Positions 7,364 to 13,714 of a DNA stretch of 21,260 nucleotides are shown here, piece by piece. Made by a program: the position numbers and the translations under genes. The notes below the pieces were generated by a model. It was not told the DNA's origin, ran no database searches, and was given only the letters and a program-made list of their open reading frames with translations. This stretch comes from Chryseobacterium gleum (GTDB taxonomy: Bacteria; Bacteroidota; Bacteroidia; Flavobacteriales_C; GCA-002722245). The stretch lies in NCBI GenBank assembly GCA_945903925.1, contig CAMDPJ010000009.1, positions 1 to 21,260 of the forward strand, in the 5' to 3' direction. How positions within the stretch are numbered: position 1 is the first letter of the stretch; every line of letters starts with the position of its first letter.

Positions 7364-7428
7364 GTAGGGGCGAACTGTGTTCGCCCACTATATTTTGTAT
7401 GCAATGGGCGAGCACAGCTCGCCCCTAC
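7364..7428. repeat. Double-hairpin palindromic repeat (REP/MITE-like)
   Basis: The outer arms GTAGGGGCGA (7364-7373) and TCGCCCCTAC (7419-7428) are perfect inverted repeats. Each side also forms its own hairpin. The left is GGGCGAA-ctgtg-TTCGCCC (7368-7386) and the right is GGGCGAG-cacag-CTCGCCC (7406-7424). The halves differ at two positions, and the closing A-T pair on the left is a G-C pair on the right, so both stems stay perfect. The GC-rich unit contrasts with the AT-rich surroundings and sits between two divergent genes. It resembles short palindromic repeats mobilised in trans by RAYT-type transposases. No transposase is present here. Confidence 0.8.
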
Positions 7429-7448
7429 AGAAGTACTGCCTAAATTAC

Positions 7449-7456
7449 TATCTTAG
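7449..7456 (+). promoter_or_regulatory. Weak -7-like box (TATCTTAG) before the SDR gene
   Basis: TATCTTAG differs from TAnnTTTG at one base and ends four bases before the ATG at 7461. If used, transcription would start at or inside the start codon (leaderless). No -33 element is evident. Tentative. Confidence 0.25.
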
Positions 7457-7460
7457 CCAC

Positions 7461-8456
7461 ATGAACTTCATTACGGGCGGTACCGGACTCCTAGGCGCGC
7501 ATCTTTTGTACCATTTGGTAAGTAAAGGTGAGTCGGTGCGCGCATTGAAAAGAAGTGGAAGTTCACTAAAAACAACACAAGATATTTTTGAATTTTACTC
7601 TTCCGATAAATCCTTATTCTCTAAAATAGAATGGGTAGATGGTGATGTGTTGGATATTCCCTCTTTAGAAGAAGCAATGCTTGGTTGCGATTATGTTTAC
7701 CATTGTGCGGCAACCGTTTCTTTTGCCAAAAGAGACAAAGAACAAATGTTCAAAATCAATATTGAAGGCACGTACAATGTGGTGAATATGGCCTTGAAAT
7801 TAAATATCAAAAAGCTTTGTCATGTTAGCTCTACTGCTGCATTGGGCGATTCTGTAGAAGATGGAAAAATCACTGAAGAAAAATTATGGGTAGATAAAGA
7901 AGGGAGATCGAATTATGCCTTTAGCAAAAAATTTTCTGAAATGGAAGTTTGGCGTGGTGTAGAAGAAGGCTTGAATGCCGTGATTGTACATCCATCGGTG
8001 ATTATCGGTCCGGGCAACGAAGAAAAATCAAGCGCTTCTCTGTTCAATAAAGTAAAAAAAGGATTGAAATTTTATACCCATGGAGTGAACGGCTTTGTGG
8101 ATGCACGTGACGTAGTAGAAATTATGGTTCGACTAATGAAAAGCGAGAAACACGGTGAACGTTTTCTGGCGATTAGTGAGAATATTTCCTTCAAAGAATT
8201 GTTCGATACTATTGCTAAAAATTTAAACCTCCCTGCCCCTACTCGCGAAGCAAAACGATGGATGGCCGAAATCATTTGGAGGGTAGATGCCTTAAGATGT
8301 TTCTTATTTAGAGCACAGCCTTTCATCACTAAAGAGAATGCGCAATCGGCGTATAGAAAAGCGTATTATTCGAATGACAAAGTAAGAGGAAGATTGGGGT
8401 TTGAATATATTCCTGTTAAGAAGAGTATTGAAGATGCGGCGCGATTTTATTTGTAA
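7461..8456 (+). CDS. NAD(P)-dependent epimerase/reductase (extended SDR family)
   Basis: This 331-residue Rossmann-fold protein begins directly with the dinucleotide-binding motif GGTGLLG (6-12). It has an acidic strand end at WVDGDVLD (59-65), the HCAAT strand (81-85), Ser123/Ser124 in HVSSTAA and the catalytic pair Tyr152-Lys156 in YAFSK. The central region (VIVHPSVIIGPGN) and a variable C-terminal substrate domain are typical of NAD-dependent epimerase/dehydratase-like proteins, including dihydroflavonol-4-reductase-like members. The substrate cannot be deduced. A longer reading from 7377 would add 28 residues encoded inside the palindromic repeat. I reject it because 7461 places the glycine motif at the expected N-terminus. 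It is convergent with the DUF4296 gene with zero intervening bases. Confidence 0.9.
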   Translation: MNFITGGTGLLGAHLLYHLVSKGESVRALKRSGSSLKTTQDIFEFYSSDKSLFSKIEWVDGDVLDIPSLEEAMLGCDYVYHCAATVSFAKRDKEQMFKINIEGTYNVVNMALKLNIKKLCHVSSTAALGDSVEDGKITEEKLWVDKEGRSNYAFSKKFSEMEVWRGVEEGLNAVIVHPSVIIGPGNEEKSSASLFNKVKKGLKFYTHGVNGFVDARDVVEIMVRLMKSEKHGERFLAISENISFKELFDTIAKNLNLPAPTREAKRWMAEIIWRVDALRCFLFRAQPFITKENAQSAYRKAYYSNDKVRGRLGFEYIPVKKSIEDAARFYL

Positions 8457-8852
8457 TTACCTTCCCAAACTATCTTTTCTAATACTATCCTTCACTGCGT
8501 TAACATTCAACAACGCTTGTTCTTCACTCAAAATCTCCAACACCTTATTATATACCCTATCAAATTTATCGGGATGGGCAGAATAATACATCATAGTAGA
8601 ATCAAATTCGGCTTTGTCGAGATGATACTTTTTAAGTACGCCTAAATTCTGACTGTACTTATTTGCCACAATTCGATTATCGGGGAAGGCCTGAAATTTA
8701 GCACCGCCATCCATAATGTGCATATCAGCCAAAACTTTAGCAAAGGTAGTGGAGTCGATTACATTTTGCGGAATAACTTCTCTTGTGGCATCGCTATTGG
8801 TCGTGCAAGAGAACATATAAACCGGCAGTAGAAAAGCTAAAAAAAACCTCAT
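8457..8852 (-). CDS. DUF4296 family lipoprotein
   Basis: This 131-residue protein begins with a lipoprotein-type signal (MRFFLAFLLPVYMFSC, probable lipidated Cys16). It carries the DUF4296 pattern: an early helix with FAKVLADMHIMDGG, then LKKYHLDKAEFDSTMMYYSAHPDKFDRVYNKVLEIL (about 73-108). The family is common in Bacteroidota, and many members are predicted lipoproteins of unknown function. The C-terminus is charged. Its stop (TAA read from 8459-8457) abuts the SDR stop, giving the palindrome TAATTA. It is divergent from the MORN gene across a 123-bp region, so it appears to be a monocistron. Confidence 0.85.
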   Translation of the reverse strand: MRFFLAFLLPVYMFSCTTNSDATREVIPQNVIDSTTFAKVLADMHIMDGGAKFQAFPDNRIVANKYSQNLGVLKKYHLDKAEFDSTMMYYSAHPDKFDRVYNKVLEILSEEQALLNVNAVKDSIRKDSLGR

Positions 8853-8872
8853 AATTCAGTGTAATAATGTTT

Positions 8873-8896
8873 AATATGTGTAAGATTTTACATATT
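8873..8896. promoter_or_regulatory. Inverted repeat in the DUF4296/MORN divergent region, possible operator
   Basis: AATATGT (8873-8879) and ACATATT (8890-8896) are perfect 7-bp arms separated by 10 bases, midway between two divergent starts. The 17-base centre-to-centre spacing would suit a dimeric regulator. It is AT-rich and could be chance. No clear TAnnTTTG box was found for either gene; near-matches overlap at 8903-8911. Confidence 0.25.
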
Positions 8897-8975
8897 CGTG
8901 TTCTAAATTAGAAAATTACGCGATAGAAGGTTGATTAAAATTTTAATATCTTCACCGCGAAAATTATTTTATAGT

Positions 8976-9404
8976 ATGAGAAAAGCCTTATTAATTTCAA
9001 TGCTTGTTGCTTTTACAGCACTGTTCAACAGCAATAGCTTTGCACAATGCACCAAAGGAAATTGCTTCACAGGTTCGGGAACTTTTAAATTTCCGAATGG
9101 AGATAAGTTTGACGGCCAATGGTTAAGCGGCAAGCCACATGGCCCAGGAACCTATTTCTTCATTAGTGGAGACAAATACATTGGTTCTTTTTTTCAAGGT
9201 AAAAGAAGTGGTTTCGGAACCTACATTTGGATAAAAGGCGGTAAATACGCTGGTAACTGGAAAGATGATAAAAGAGACGGATATGGTAAATTCTATTGGT
9301 TAGGTACAGCTCAATACTCTGGAACATGGGCTGCAGATCAAATTGTAACCATGGATGTAAATACCACTACAGATACTCAAGCTAAACCTGTTGAAGGCAA
9401 CTAG
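8976..9404 (+). CDS. Secreted MORN-repeat protein
   Basis: This 142-residue protein has a signal peptide (MRKALLISMLVAFTALFNSNSFAQ) followed by about four MORN-type repeats of roughly 22-23 residues: GSGTFKFPNGDKFDGQW, GPGTYFFISGDKYIGSF, GFGTYIWIKGGKYAGNW and GYGKFYWLGTAQYSGTW. The tail (about 125-142) is polar and Thr-rich. MORN repeats form open beta-hairpin arrays that bind proteins or lipids. Export implies a periplasmic or surface role, otherwise unknown. The CTKGNC pair near the mature N-terminus could form a disulfide. An in-frame start at 8931 would bury the signal peptide behind 15 residues, so 8976 is preferred. It ends one base before the pyrC stop on the other strand. Confidence 0.87.
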   Translation: MRKALLISMLVAFTALFNSNSFAQCTKGNCFTGSGTFKFPNGDKFDGQWLSGKPHGPGTYFFISGDKYIGSFFQGKRSGFGTYIWIKGGKYAGNWKDDKRDGYGKFYWLGTAQYSGTWAADQIVTMDVNTTTDTQAKPVEGN

Positions 9405-9405
9405 T

Positions 9406-10746
9406 TTATCTAGAATAAGTAAGTGCACTACCTTTGGCTCCATTAACCACGGAGCCATTTTTGTATACTGCCTTTCCGTTCACCCACGTAGTAATAACTT
9501 TAGAGCTAAAAGTATAACCTTCAAACGGACTCCATCCACAATGGTACAATAGGTTCGATTTTTTCACCGTCCAAGCATCATTCAAATCAACCATCACTAA
9601 ATCGGCAAAATATCCTTTTCTAATAAATCCTCTTTTTTCTACTTGCAAACAAAGGGCTGGTGCATGAGAAATTTTCTCTACTGCTCTCTCTAATGCGATT
9701 TTACCTTGTTTCACAAACTCGAGCATGGCTACTAATGAATGTTGAACTAGTGGCCCGCCAGAAGGCGCTTTTAAATACTTGTCTTCTTTCTCTTCAATGG
9801 TATGAGGCGCATGATCGGTAGCGATAATGTCAATGTTATTCTCTAAAACGCCCTTCCACACAGCATCTCTGTCTTTCGCTGTTTTCACTGCCGGATTCCA
9901 TTTGATCCATCTTCCTTTATCTTCGTAATCGGCCTCGCTAAACCATAAGTGATGAATACAAGCTTCGGCCGTAATTCTTTTCTTTTCTAAAGGAACATCG
10001 TTGGCAAACAACGCAACTTCTGATGCTGATGAAATATGTAAAATATGCAAACGCGTATCGTGCTTTTTAGCCAGTTGCACCGCCATTGACGATGATTTGT
10101 AGCAAGCTTCTTCATTGCGAATTAATGGATGTGCAGAAAAAGGAATGTCCTCGCCGTATTTTGCTTTATAAATCTCTAAATTATTTTTGATGGTTTGTTC
10201 GTCTTCGCAATGCGTTGCGATCAACATTTTCGCTTTTTTAAAAATTTCATTCAACACATGAGAATCGTCAACCAGCATATCACCAGTAGAAGAACCCATA
10301 AATATTTTGATACCTGCGGTGTGCTTAATATCGGCAGCCAATGTTTGTTCGATATTATGGTTGGTAGCACCCATAAAGAAAGAATAATTCACCGCGCTGG
10401 TTTCTGCAGCAATGGCAAATTTCTTTTCTAATTCTTCAATGGTGGTGGTTTGCGGATTGGTATTAGGCATCTCCATAAAAGAAGTTACTCCGCCCGCTGC
10501 TGCTGCTTTCGATTCTGATGCAATATTTCCTTTGTGTGTTAAACCTGGTTCGCGAAAATGAACTTGGTCGTCTATCAATCCTGGTAAAATGTATTTCCCT
10601 TCTGCAGAAATTACTTCAATATTTTCGTCTTTAAAATCGGCACCGTTCTCAGCAATCTCTTTTATTTTTCCATCTTCAATTAGAATGTCGGCTTTAAAAA
10701 TTCTGCCTTCATTCACCAATGTTCCGCCTTTAATTAATGTTTGCAT
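9406..10746 (-). CDS. pyrC: Dihydroorotase (amidohydrolase superfamily)
   Basis: This 446-residue protein would interconvert carbamoyl-aspartate and dihydroorotate, the third step of de novo pyrimidine synthesis. Features: the N-terminal beta strands typical of the composite amidohydrolase domain, GLIDDQVHFREPG (56-68), FMEMPNTNP (90-98), Lys147 in GIKIFMGSSTG (candidate carbamylated lysine), His179 in THCEDE, His237 in LHILHISS, Asp311 in TDHAPH, and a C-terminal adenine-deaminase-like strand region (ADLVMVDL). The usual DxHxH metal motif reads DDQVH, so the first His is Gln61. I recall this as usual for Bacteroidota dihydroorotases. Allantoinase or hydantoinase is less likely given HFREPG and the length. 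It overlaps the upstream glycosyltransferase by 17 bases and is the last gene of the pdxJ operon. Confidence 0.93.
   Translation of the reverse strand: MQTLIKGGTLVNEGRIFKADILIEDGKIKEIAENGADFKDENIEVISAEGKYILPGLIDDQVHFREPGLTHKGNIASESKAAAAGGVTSFMEMPNTNPQTTTIEELEKKFAIAAETSAVNYSFFMGATNHNIEQTLAADIKHTAGIKIFMGSSTGDMLVDDSHVLNEIFKKAKMLIATHCEDEQTIKNNLEIYKAKYGEDIPFSAHPLIRNEEACYKSSSMAVQLAKKHDTRLHILHISSASEVALFANDVPLEKKRITAEACIHHLWFSEADYEDKGRWIKWNPAVKTAKDRDAVWKGVLENNIDIIATDHAPHTIEEKEDKYLKAPSGGPLVQHSLVAMLEFVKQGKIALERAVEKISHAPALCLQVEKRGFIRKGYFADLVMVDLNDAWTVKKSNLLYHCGWSPFEGYTFSSKVITTWVNGKAVYKNGSVVNGAKGSALTYSR
9433..9460 (+). terminator. Candidate MORN-gene terminator embedded in the 3' end of pyrC
   Basis: TGGCTCC (9433-9439) and GGAGCCA (9449-9455) form a perfect 7-bp stem with a 9-nt loop. 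A run of five T follows on the + strand (9456-9460). It lies 29 bases after the MORN stop and inside antisense pyrC codons. On the minus strand no U-tract follows, so orientation favours + strand termination. Confidence 0.6.
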
Positions 10747-11476
10747 TTGCTTGCTTGTATTTGGTAAACCACGATTTTACTTTCATTAAAAACACCCCTA
10801 CGAATGCTTCTTTAATAATGCCCTTACTCATTTTTGAAGCGCCGGCTGTTCTATCTTGAAAGATGATGGGCACCTCTACTATTTTGAATCCGTGTTTCCA
10901 AGTTCTAAATTTCATTTCTATTTGAAAACCATAACCAATCAACTTAATAGCATTGAAATCTATGGTTTCTAAAACTCTTCTTTTGTAGCATTTAAAGCCG
11001 GCAGTGGTATCACGAATGGTCATGCCTGTCATCATGCGCACATACATAGAACCATAGTATGAAGTAAGCACTCTCGACATGGGCCAGTTCACTACATTAA
11101 CACCATTAGAATATCTTGAACCAATAGCTAAATCGGCACCATCTAAACAAGCTTGTCTCAAACGCAATAAGTCATCGGGATTGTGAGAAAAATCGGCGTC
11201 AATCTCAAAAATCAATTCATATTTATTTTCAATGGCCCATTTAAATCCGAGAATATAAGCAGTACCTAAACCTTGTTTGCCCGTGCGCTCTTTCAAAAAC
11301 AAACGCCCTTCAAATTCTTTCCGTAAATCTTTAACGATTTGAGCCGTGCCATCAGGCGAGCCATCATCCACTATCAACATATGAAATCCTCCGGGAAAAG
11401 AAAGCACCTTGCGAATGATTGCTTCAATGTTTTCTCTTTCGTTGTAAGTAGGTATTATCGCTAATGATTCGTGCAT
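10730..11476 (-). CDS. GT2 glycosyltransferase, polyprenol-phosphate mannose synthase-like
   Basis: This 248-residue protein is close to soluble DPM1-type enzymes that move mannose from GDP-mannose to polyprenyl phosphate at the cytoplasmic face of the membrane. Motifs: IPTYNERENI (8-17), VDDGSPDGT (36-44), the nucleotide-sugar DxD in EIDADFSHNP (91-100), AIGSRYSNG (near 117) and the acceptor-loop region RDTTAGFKCYKR (near 155-166). There is no C-terminal membrane helix pair, as in the short class. The donor sugar is inferred from family only; other hexose-phosphate lipid synthases look similar. It is 23 bases downstream of the hydrolase gene and overlaps pyrC by 17 bases, so it is mid-operon. 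The product could feed O-linked glycosylation of secreted proteins, which is known in Bacteroidota. That link is inference. Confidence 0.88.
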   Translation of the reverse strand: MHESLAIIPTYNERENIEAIIRKVLSFPGGFHMLIVDDGSPDGTAQIVKDLRKEFEGRLFLKERTGKQGLGTAYILGFKWAIENKYELIFEIDADFSHNPDDLLRLRQACLDGADLAIGSRYSNGVNVVNWPMSRVLTSYYGSMYVRMMTGMTIRDTTAGFKCYKRRVLETIDFNAIKLIGYGFQIEMKFRTWKHGFKIVEVPIIFQDRTAGASKMSKGIIKEAFVGVFLMKVKSWFTKYKQANANIN

Positions 11477-11499
11477 AATTTATTTTTGAAGCGGTTAAG

Positions 11500-12264
11500 T
11501 TAATGGTTTTTAAGAAATTTTTGAAGAACATCGTTAAATTCCTGCGGACGCTCGGCATGCACCCAGTGTCCGGCTTGGGGTATTTTTTCCATTTTTACCA
11601 ACGGAAAATGGTGTATGATGTCCTCTATGTCTTCATCTAAAACATAGTGAGAGTTTCCACCACGTATAAATAAAGTAGGGTTCAAAAATTCTGCTTCTTC
11701 AGGCAATGCCTCTCCTATATTCTCTATTTCAGTGCTTAAATGCTTAAGATTGAATTTCCATTGAAATGCATCTCCTTCTCTTTTGAGGTTTTTCATTAGC
11801 CATTGCACTACACCATCATCATCAAGCTTTTGCATCAACTGCGTTTCTACTTCTTGTCGGCTTGAAACAACAGATAAATCAATAGAATTTAATGCGCCTA
11901 AAACATCTTGATGGTGTGGTGGATAATATTTCACACCAATATCTATCACCACCAGTTTATCTACCAATTGTGGATAGTGCGCAGCAAAAAACATCGCTGT
12001 TTTACCGCCCATGGAATGTCCGATTACATTAGCGCTACAGATATCTTGCTGGAGAAAAAATTCTTTTAAATCTTCGCTCATCAAGGCATAGCTATGCTTT
12101 AGTGTATGTTCACTTTTACCATGATTGCGCAGATCAATCAAATACACTTTAAAATCATTAGATAAATAGTTGGCCACACTTTGCCAATTGTCTAATGAAC
12201 CTAAAAATCCGTGTAAAATAATTACCGACTCTCCTTCTCCAAATACTTTAAAATTAAGCTCCAT
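11500..12264 (-). CDS. Alpha/beta hydrolase, YbfF-like esterase
   Basis: This 254-residue protein resembles E. coli YbfF (an acyl-CoA/palmitoyl-CoA and ester hydrolase) in length and along its whole sequence. Features: oxyanion loop HGFLGSLDNW (18-27), DLRNHGKS (44-51), nucleophile elbow GHSMGGK (Ser84), VVIDIGVKYY (105-114), FIRGGNSHYV (199-208) and catalytic His233 in AGHWVHAE. The physiological substrate is uncertain. The start is the ATG at 12264. A reading from 12354 would add 30 residues translated from antiparallel-context pdxJ codons and does not look like a hydrolase N-terminus. The chosen start overlaps the pdxJ end by 11 bases, consistent with translational coupling. Confidence 0.9.
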   Translation of the reverse strand: MELNFKVFGEGESVIILHGFLGSLDNWQSVANYLSNDFKVYLIDLRNHGKSEHTLKHSYALMSEDLKEFFLQQDICSANVIGHSMGGKTAMFFAAHYPQLVDKLVVIDIGVKYYPPHHQDVLGALNSIDLSVVSSRQEVETQLMQKLDDDGVVQWLMKNLKREGDAFQWKFNLKHLSTEIENIGEALPEEAEFLNPTLFIRGGNSHYVLDEDIEDIIHHFPLVKMEKIPQAGHWVHAERPQEFNDVLQKFLKNH

Positions 12265-12976
12265 GGCGCAACTCACGTAGGTATAGTTGAATGGTATTTT
12301 CCAATCCGTAGTATAAGGCATCGGCAATAAGGGCATGGCCAATCGACACTTCATTCAATCCCTCCACTTCCTCTGCAAAATATTTCAGGTTTTGCAAGCT
12401 TAGGTCGTGCCCAGCATTTAAACCCAAACTACATTCCCTCGCCTTTAAAGCTGCTCTTTTATAAGGTGCTATGGCATCTTCCTTATTTTTAGAATAATGT
12501 GTTGCATAACCCTCAGTGTACAACTCTATTCTATCGGCTCCTGTTTTCGCTGCCCATTCTATTTGATTGAGTTCTGTCTCCATAAAAATAGAAGTACGAA
12601 TTCCTTGTTTCTTAAACTCTGCAACCACCTCGGTTAAAAAATCGAAATTCTTTTTGGCATCCCACCCTGCATTTGAGGTTAATGCACCAGGAGGATCGGG
12701 CACTAAAGTCACTTGTTCTGGTCTTACCTCTAAAACCATCTTCATGAAATCGGTAGATGGATAGCCCTCTATATTAAACTCTGCGCTTACTGCGTTCTTT
12801 AAGTCGTAAACATCGGCATAACGAATATGACGCTCATCGGGCCTAGGATGAACCGTTATTCCCTGGGCGCCAAAACGCTCGGCATCTTTCGCTACCTGCA
12901 CAACGTTAGGCACATCTCCGCCACGCGAATTTCGCAAAGTGGCAATTTTGTTAATGTTTACGCTTAATCTTACCAT
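12254..12976 (-). CDS. pdxJ: Pyridoxine 5'-phosphate synthase
   Basis: This 240-residue TIM-barrel enzyme condenses 1-deoxyxylulose 5-phosphate with 3-amino-2-oxopropyl phosphate to form pyridoxine 5'-phosphate. The N-terminus (LSVNINKIATLRNSRGG, then DAERFGAQGITVHPRPDERH) is diagnostic and includes the phosphate and proton-transfer residues of the family. EGYPS (about 74-78), LVPDPPGALTSNAGWD, GLNAGHDLS and SIGHALIADAL also match. It depends on the DXP pathway and on PdxA, neither seen in the window. The PLP it supports is needed by the desulfurase in this window, which is only a general connection. The start is the ATG at 12976. A TTG at 13000 is in frame but falls within the -7 box. It is the first gene of the pdxJ-hydrolase-GT2-pyrC operon. 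Confidence 0.97.
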   Translation of the reverse strand: MVRLSVNINKIATLRNSRGGDVPNVVQVAKDAERFGAQGITVHPRPDERHIRYADVYDLKNAVSAEFNIEGYPSTDFMKMVLEVRPEQVTLVPDPPGALTSNAGWDAKKNFDFLTEVVAEFKKQGIRTSIFMETELNQIEWAAKTGADRIELYTEGYATHYSKNKEDAIAPYKRAALKARECSLGLNAGHDLSLQNLKYFAEEVEGLNEVSIGHALIADALYYGLENTIQLYLRELRHGA

Positions 12977-12997
12977 AGCTTTTTTATTAGTGGTGCA

Positions 12998-13005
12998 CAA
13001 AAGTA
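12998..13005 (-). promoter_or_regulatory. Putative pdxJ operon -7 box (TACTTTTG)
   Basis: On the minus strand TACTTTTG matches TAnnTTTG exactly, 21 bases upstream of the pdxJ ATG. No convincing TTG -33 is found at 17-23 bases upstream. It lies back to back with the CBS-gene -7 box, eight bases apart. Confidence 0.55.
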
Positions 13006-13013
13006 AAAAATAC

Positions 13014-13021
13014 TACCTTTG
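13014..13021 (+). promoter_or_regulatory. Putative CBS-NAD kinase operon -7 box (TACCTTTG)
   Basis: TACCTTTG matches TAnnTTTG exactly. Its end lies 26 bases before the GTG start at 13048, leaving a leader of about 20 nt. The -33 region (near 12990) lacks an obvious TTG. Confidence 0.55.
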
Positions 13022-13047
13022 CCCGCGTACTTAAATTTGTTTATTCC

Positions 13048-13713
13048 GTGTTAGCACAAGATTTAATCACCTACGACCTTCCTTTCTTGAAACCTCAAGA
13101 CACAGGAGATACTGCTCTTTCTTTGATGGACGAATTTCGAGTTTCGCACATTGCTATTGTAAAAGACGATGAGTACTGCGGACTCCTATCCGACAAAGAC
13201 ATATACGATTTCTTTGAAGATACTTCAGAGGAAATAAAAAATAAGAAAGTTTCTTTGATGCGTCCTTTTGTGCGCGTTCACGACCATATTTTTGAAGTGA
13301 TTAAAATTATGGGCGAAGCCAGAATATCGGTGATTCCTGTTTTAGACGATAAAAATGTTTACTGTGGCTCTATCCTTTCTATGGATTTGGCTTATAGCTT
13401 CTCTAAGTTTACAGCTTCAAATGAACCAGGCGGAGTAATCGTTTTAGAGGTAAACATCAATGATTATTCACTTTCTCATATCGCACAAATTGTAGAGTCG
13501 GATAACGCTAAAATTTTAAATTGCGCTACTTCTACTCCCGCAGATTCCATGAAATTAGAAGTGATTCTTAAAATCAATATCATCGATCTATCGCGCATCA
13601 TTCAAACCTTTACGCGCTTTAACTATACCATAAAAGCCAGTTACCACCAAAGTACTTTCGATGAGGATTTACAGCGTCGTTTTGACTTGTTCATGAACTA
13701 TTTGAACATGTAA
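13048..13713 (+). CDS. Tandem CBS-domain protein with ACT-like C-terminal domain (AcuB-like layout)
   Basis: This 221-residue protein has two CBS motifs (about 1-60 and 65-130, the latter including RPFVRVHDHIFEVIKIMGEARISVIPVLDD). A segment beginning PGGVIVLEVNINDYSLSHIAQIVES (about 130-205) follows and reads like an ACT-type beta-alpha-beta-beta-alpha-beta regulatory domain. CBS pairs bind adenine nucleotides. Together this suggests a small cytoplasmic energy- or metabolite-sensing protein. Its target is unknown; its position ahead of NAD kinase is conserved in Bacteroidota as I recall. The start is GTG at 13048, giving MLAQDLITYDLPFLK, which agrees with homologues. The next ATG would delete part of CBS1. 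It is followed after one base by the BamA-like gene. Confidence 0.85.
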   Translation: MLAQDLITYDLPFLKPQDTGDTALSLMDEFRVSHIAIVKDDEYCGLLSDKDIYDFFEDTSEEIKNKKVSLMRPFVRVHDHIFEVIKIMGEARISVIPVLDDKNVYCGSILSMDLAYSFSKFTASNEPGGVIVLEVNINDYSLSHIAQIVESDNAKILNCATSTPADSMKLEVILKINIIDLSRIIQTFTRFNYTIKASYHQSTFDEDLQRRFDLFMNYLNM

Positions 13714-13714
13714 A

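Noticed and set aside
7377..7460. 28-residue N-terminal extension of the SDR protein
   Set aside because: It would be encoded within the palindromic repeat and would push the GGTGLLG motif about 28 residues from the terminus. The ATG at 7461 fits the family.
9401..9413. CTAG-TTTAT-CTAG at the MORN/pyrC junction as a possible attachment or operator site
   Set aside because: Only four-base palindromes. There are no flanking repeats and no mobile gene nearby.
12265..12354. 30-residue N-terminal extension of the YbfF-like hydrolase
   Set aside because: It lies wholly within pdxJ codons, and the chosen start at 12264 gives the YbfF-like N-terminus and length.
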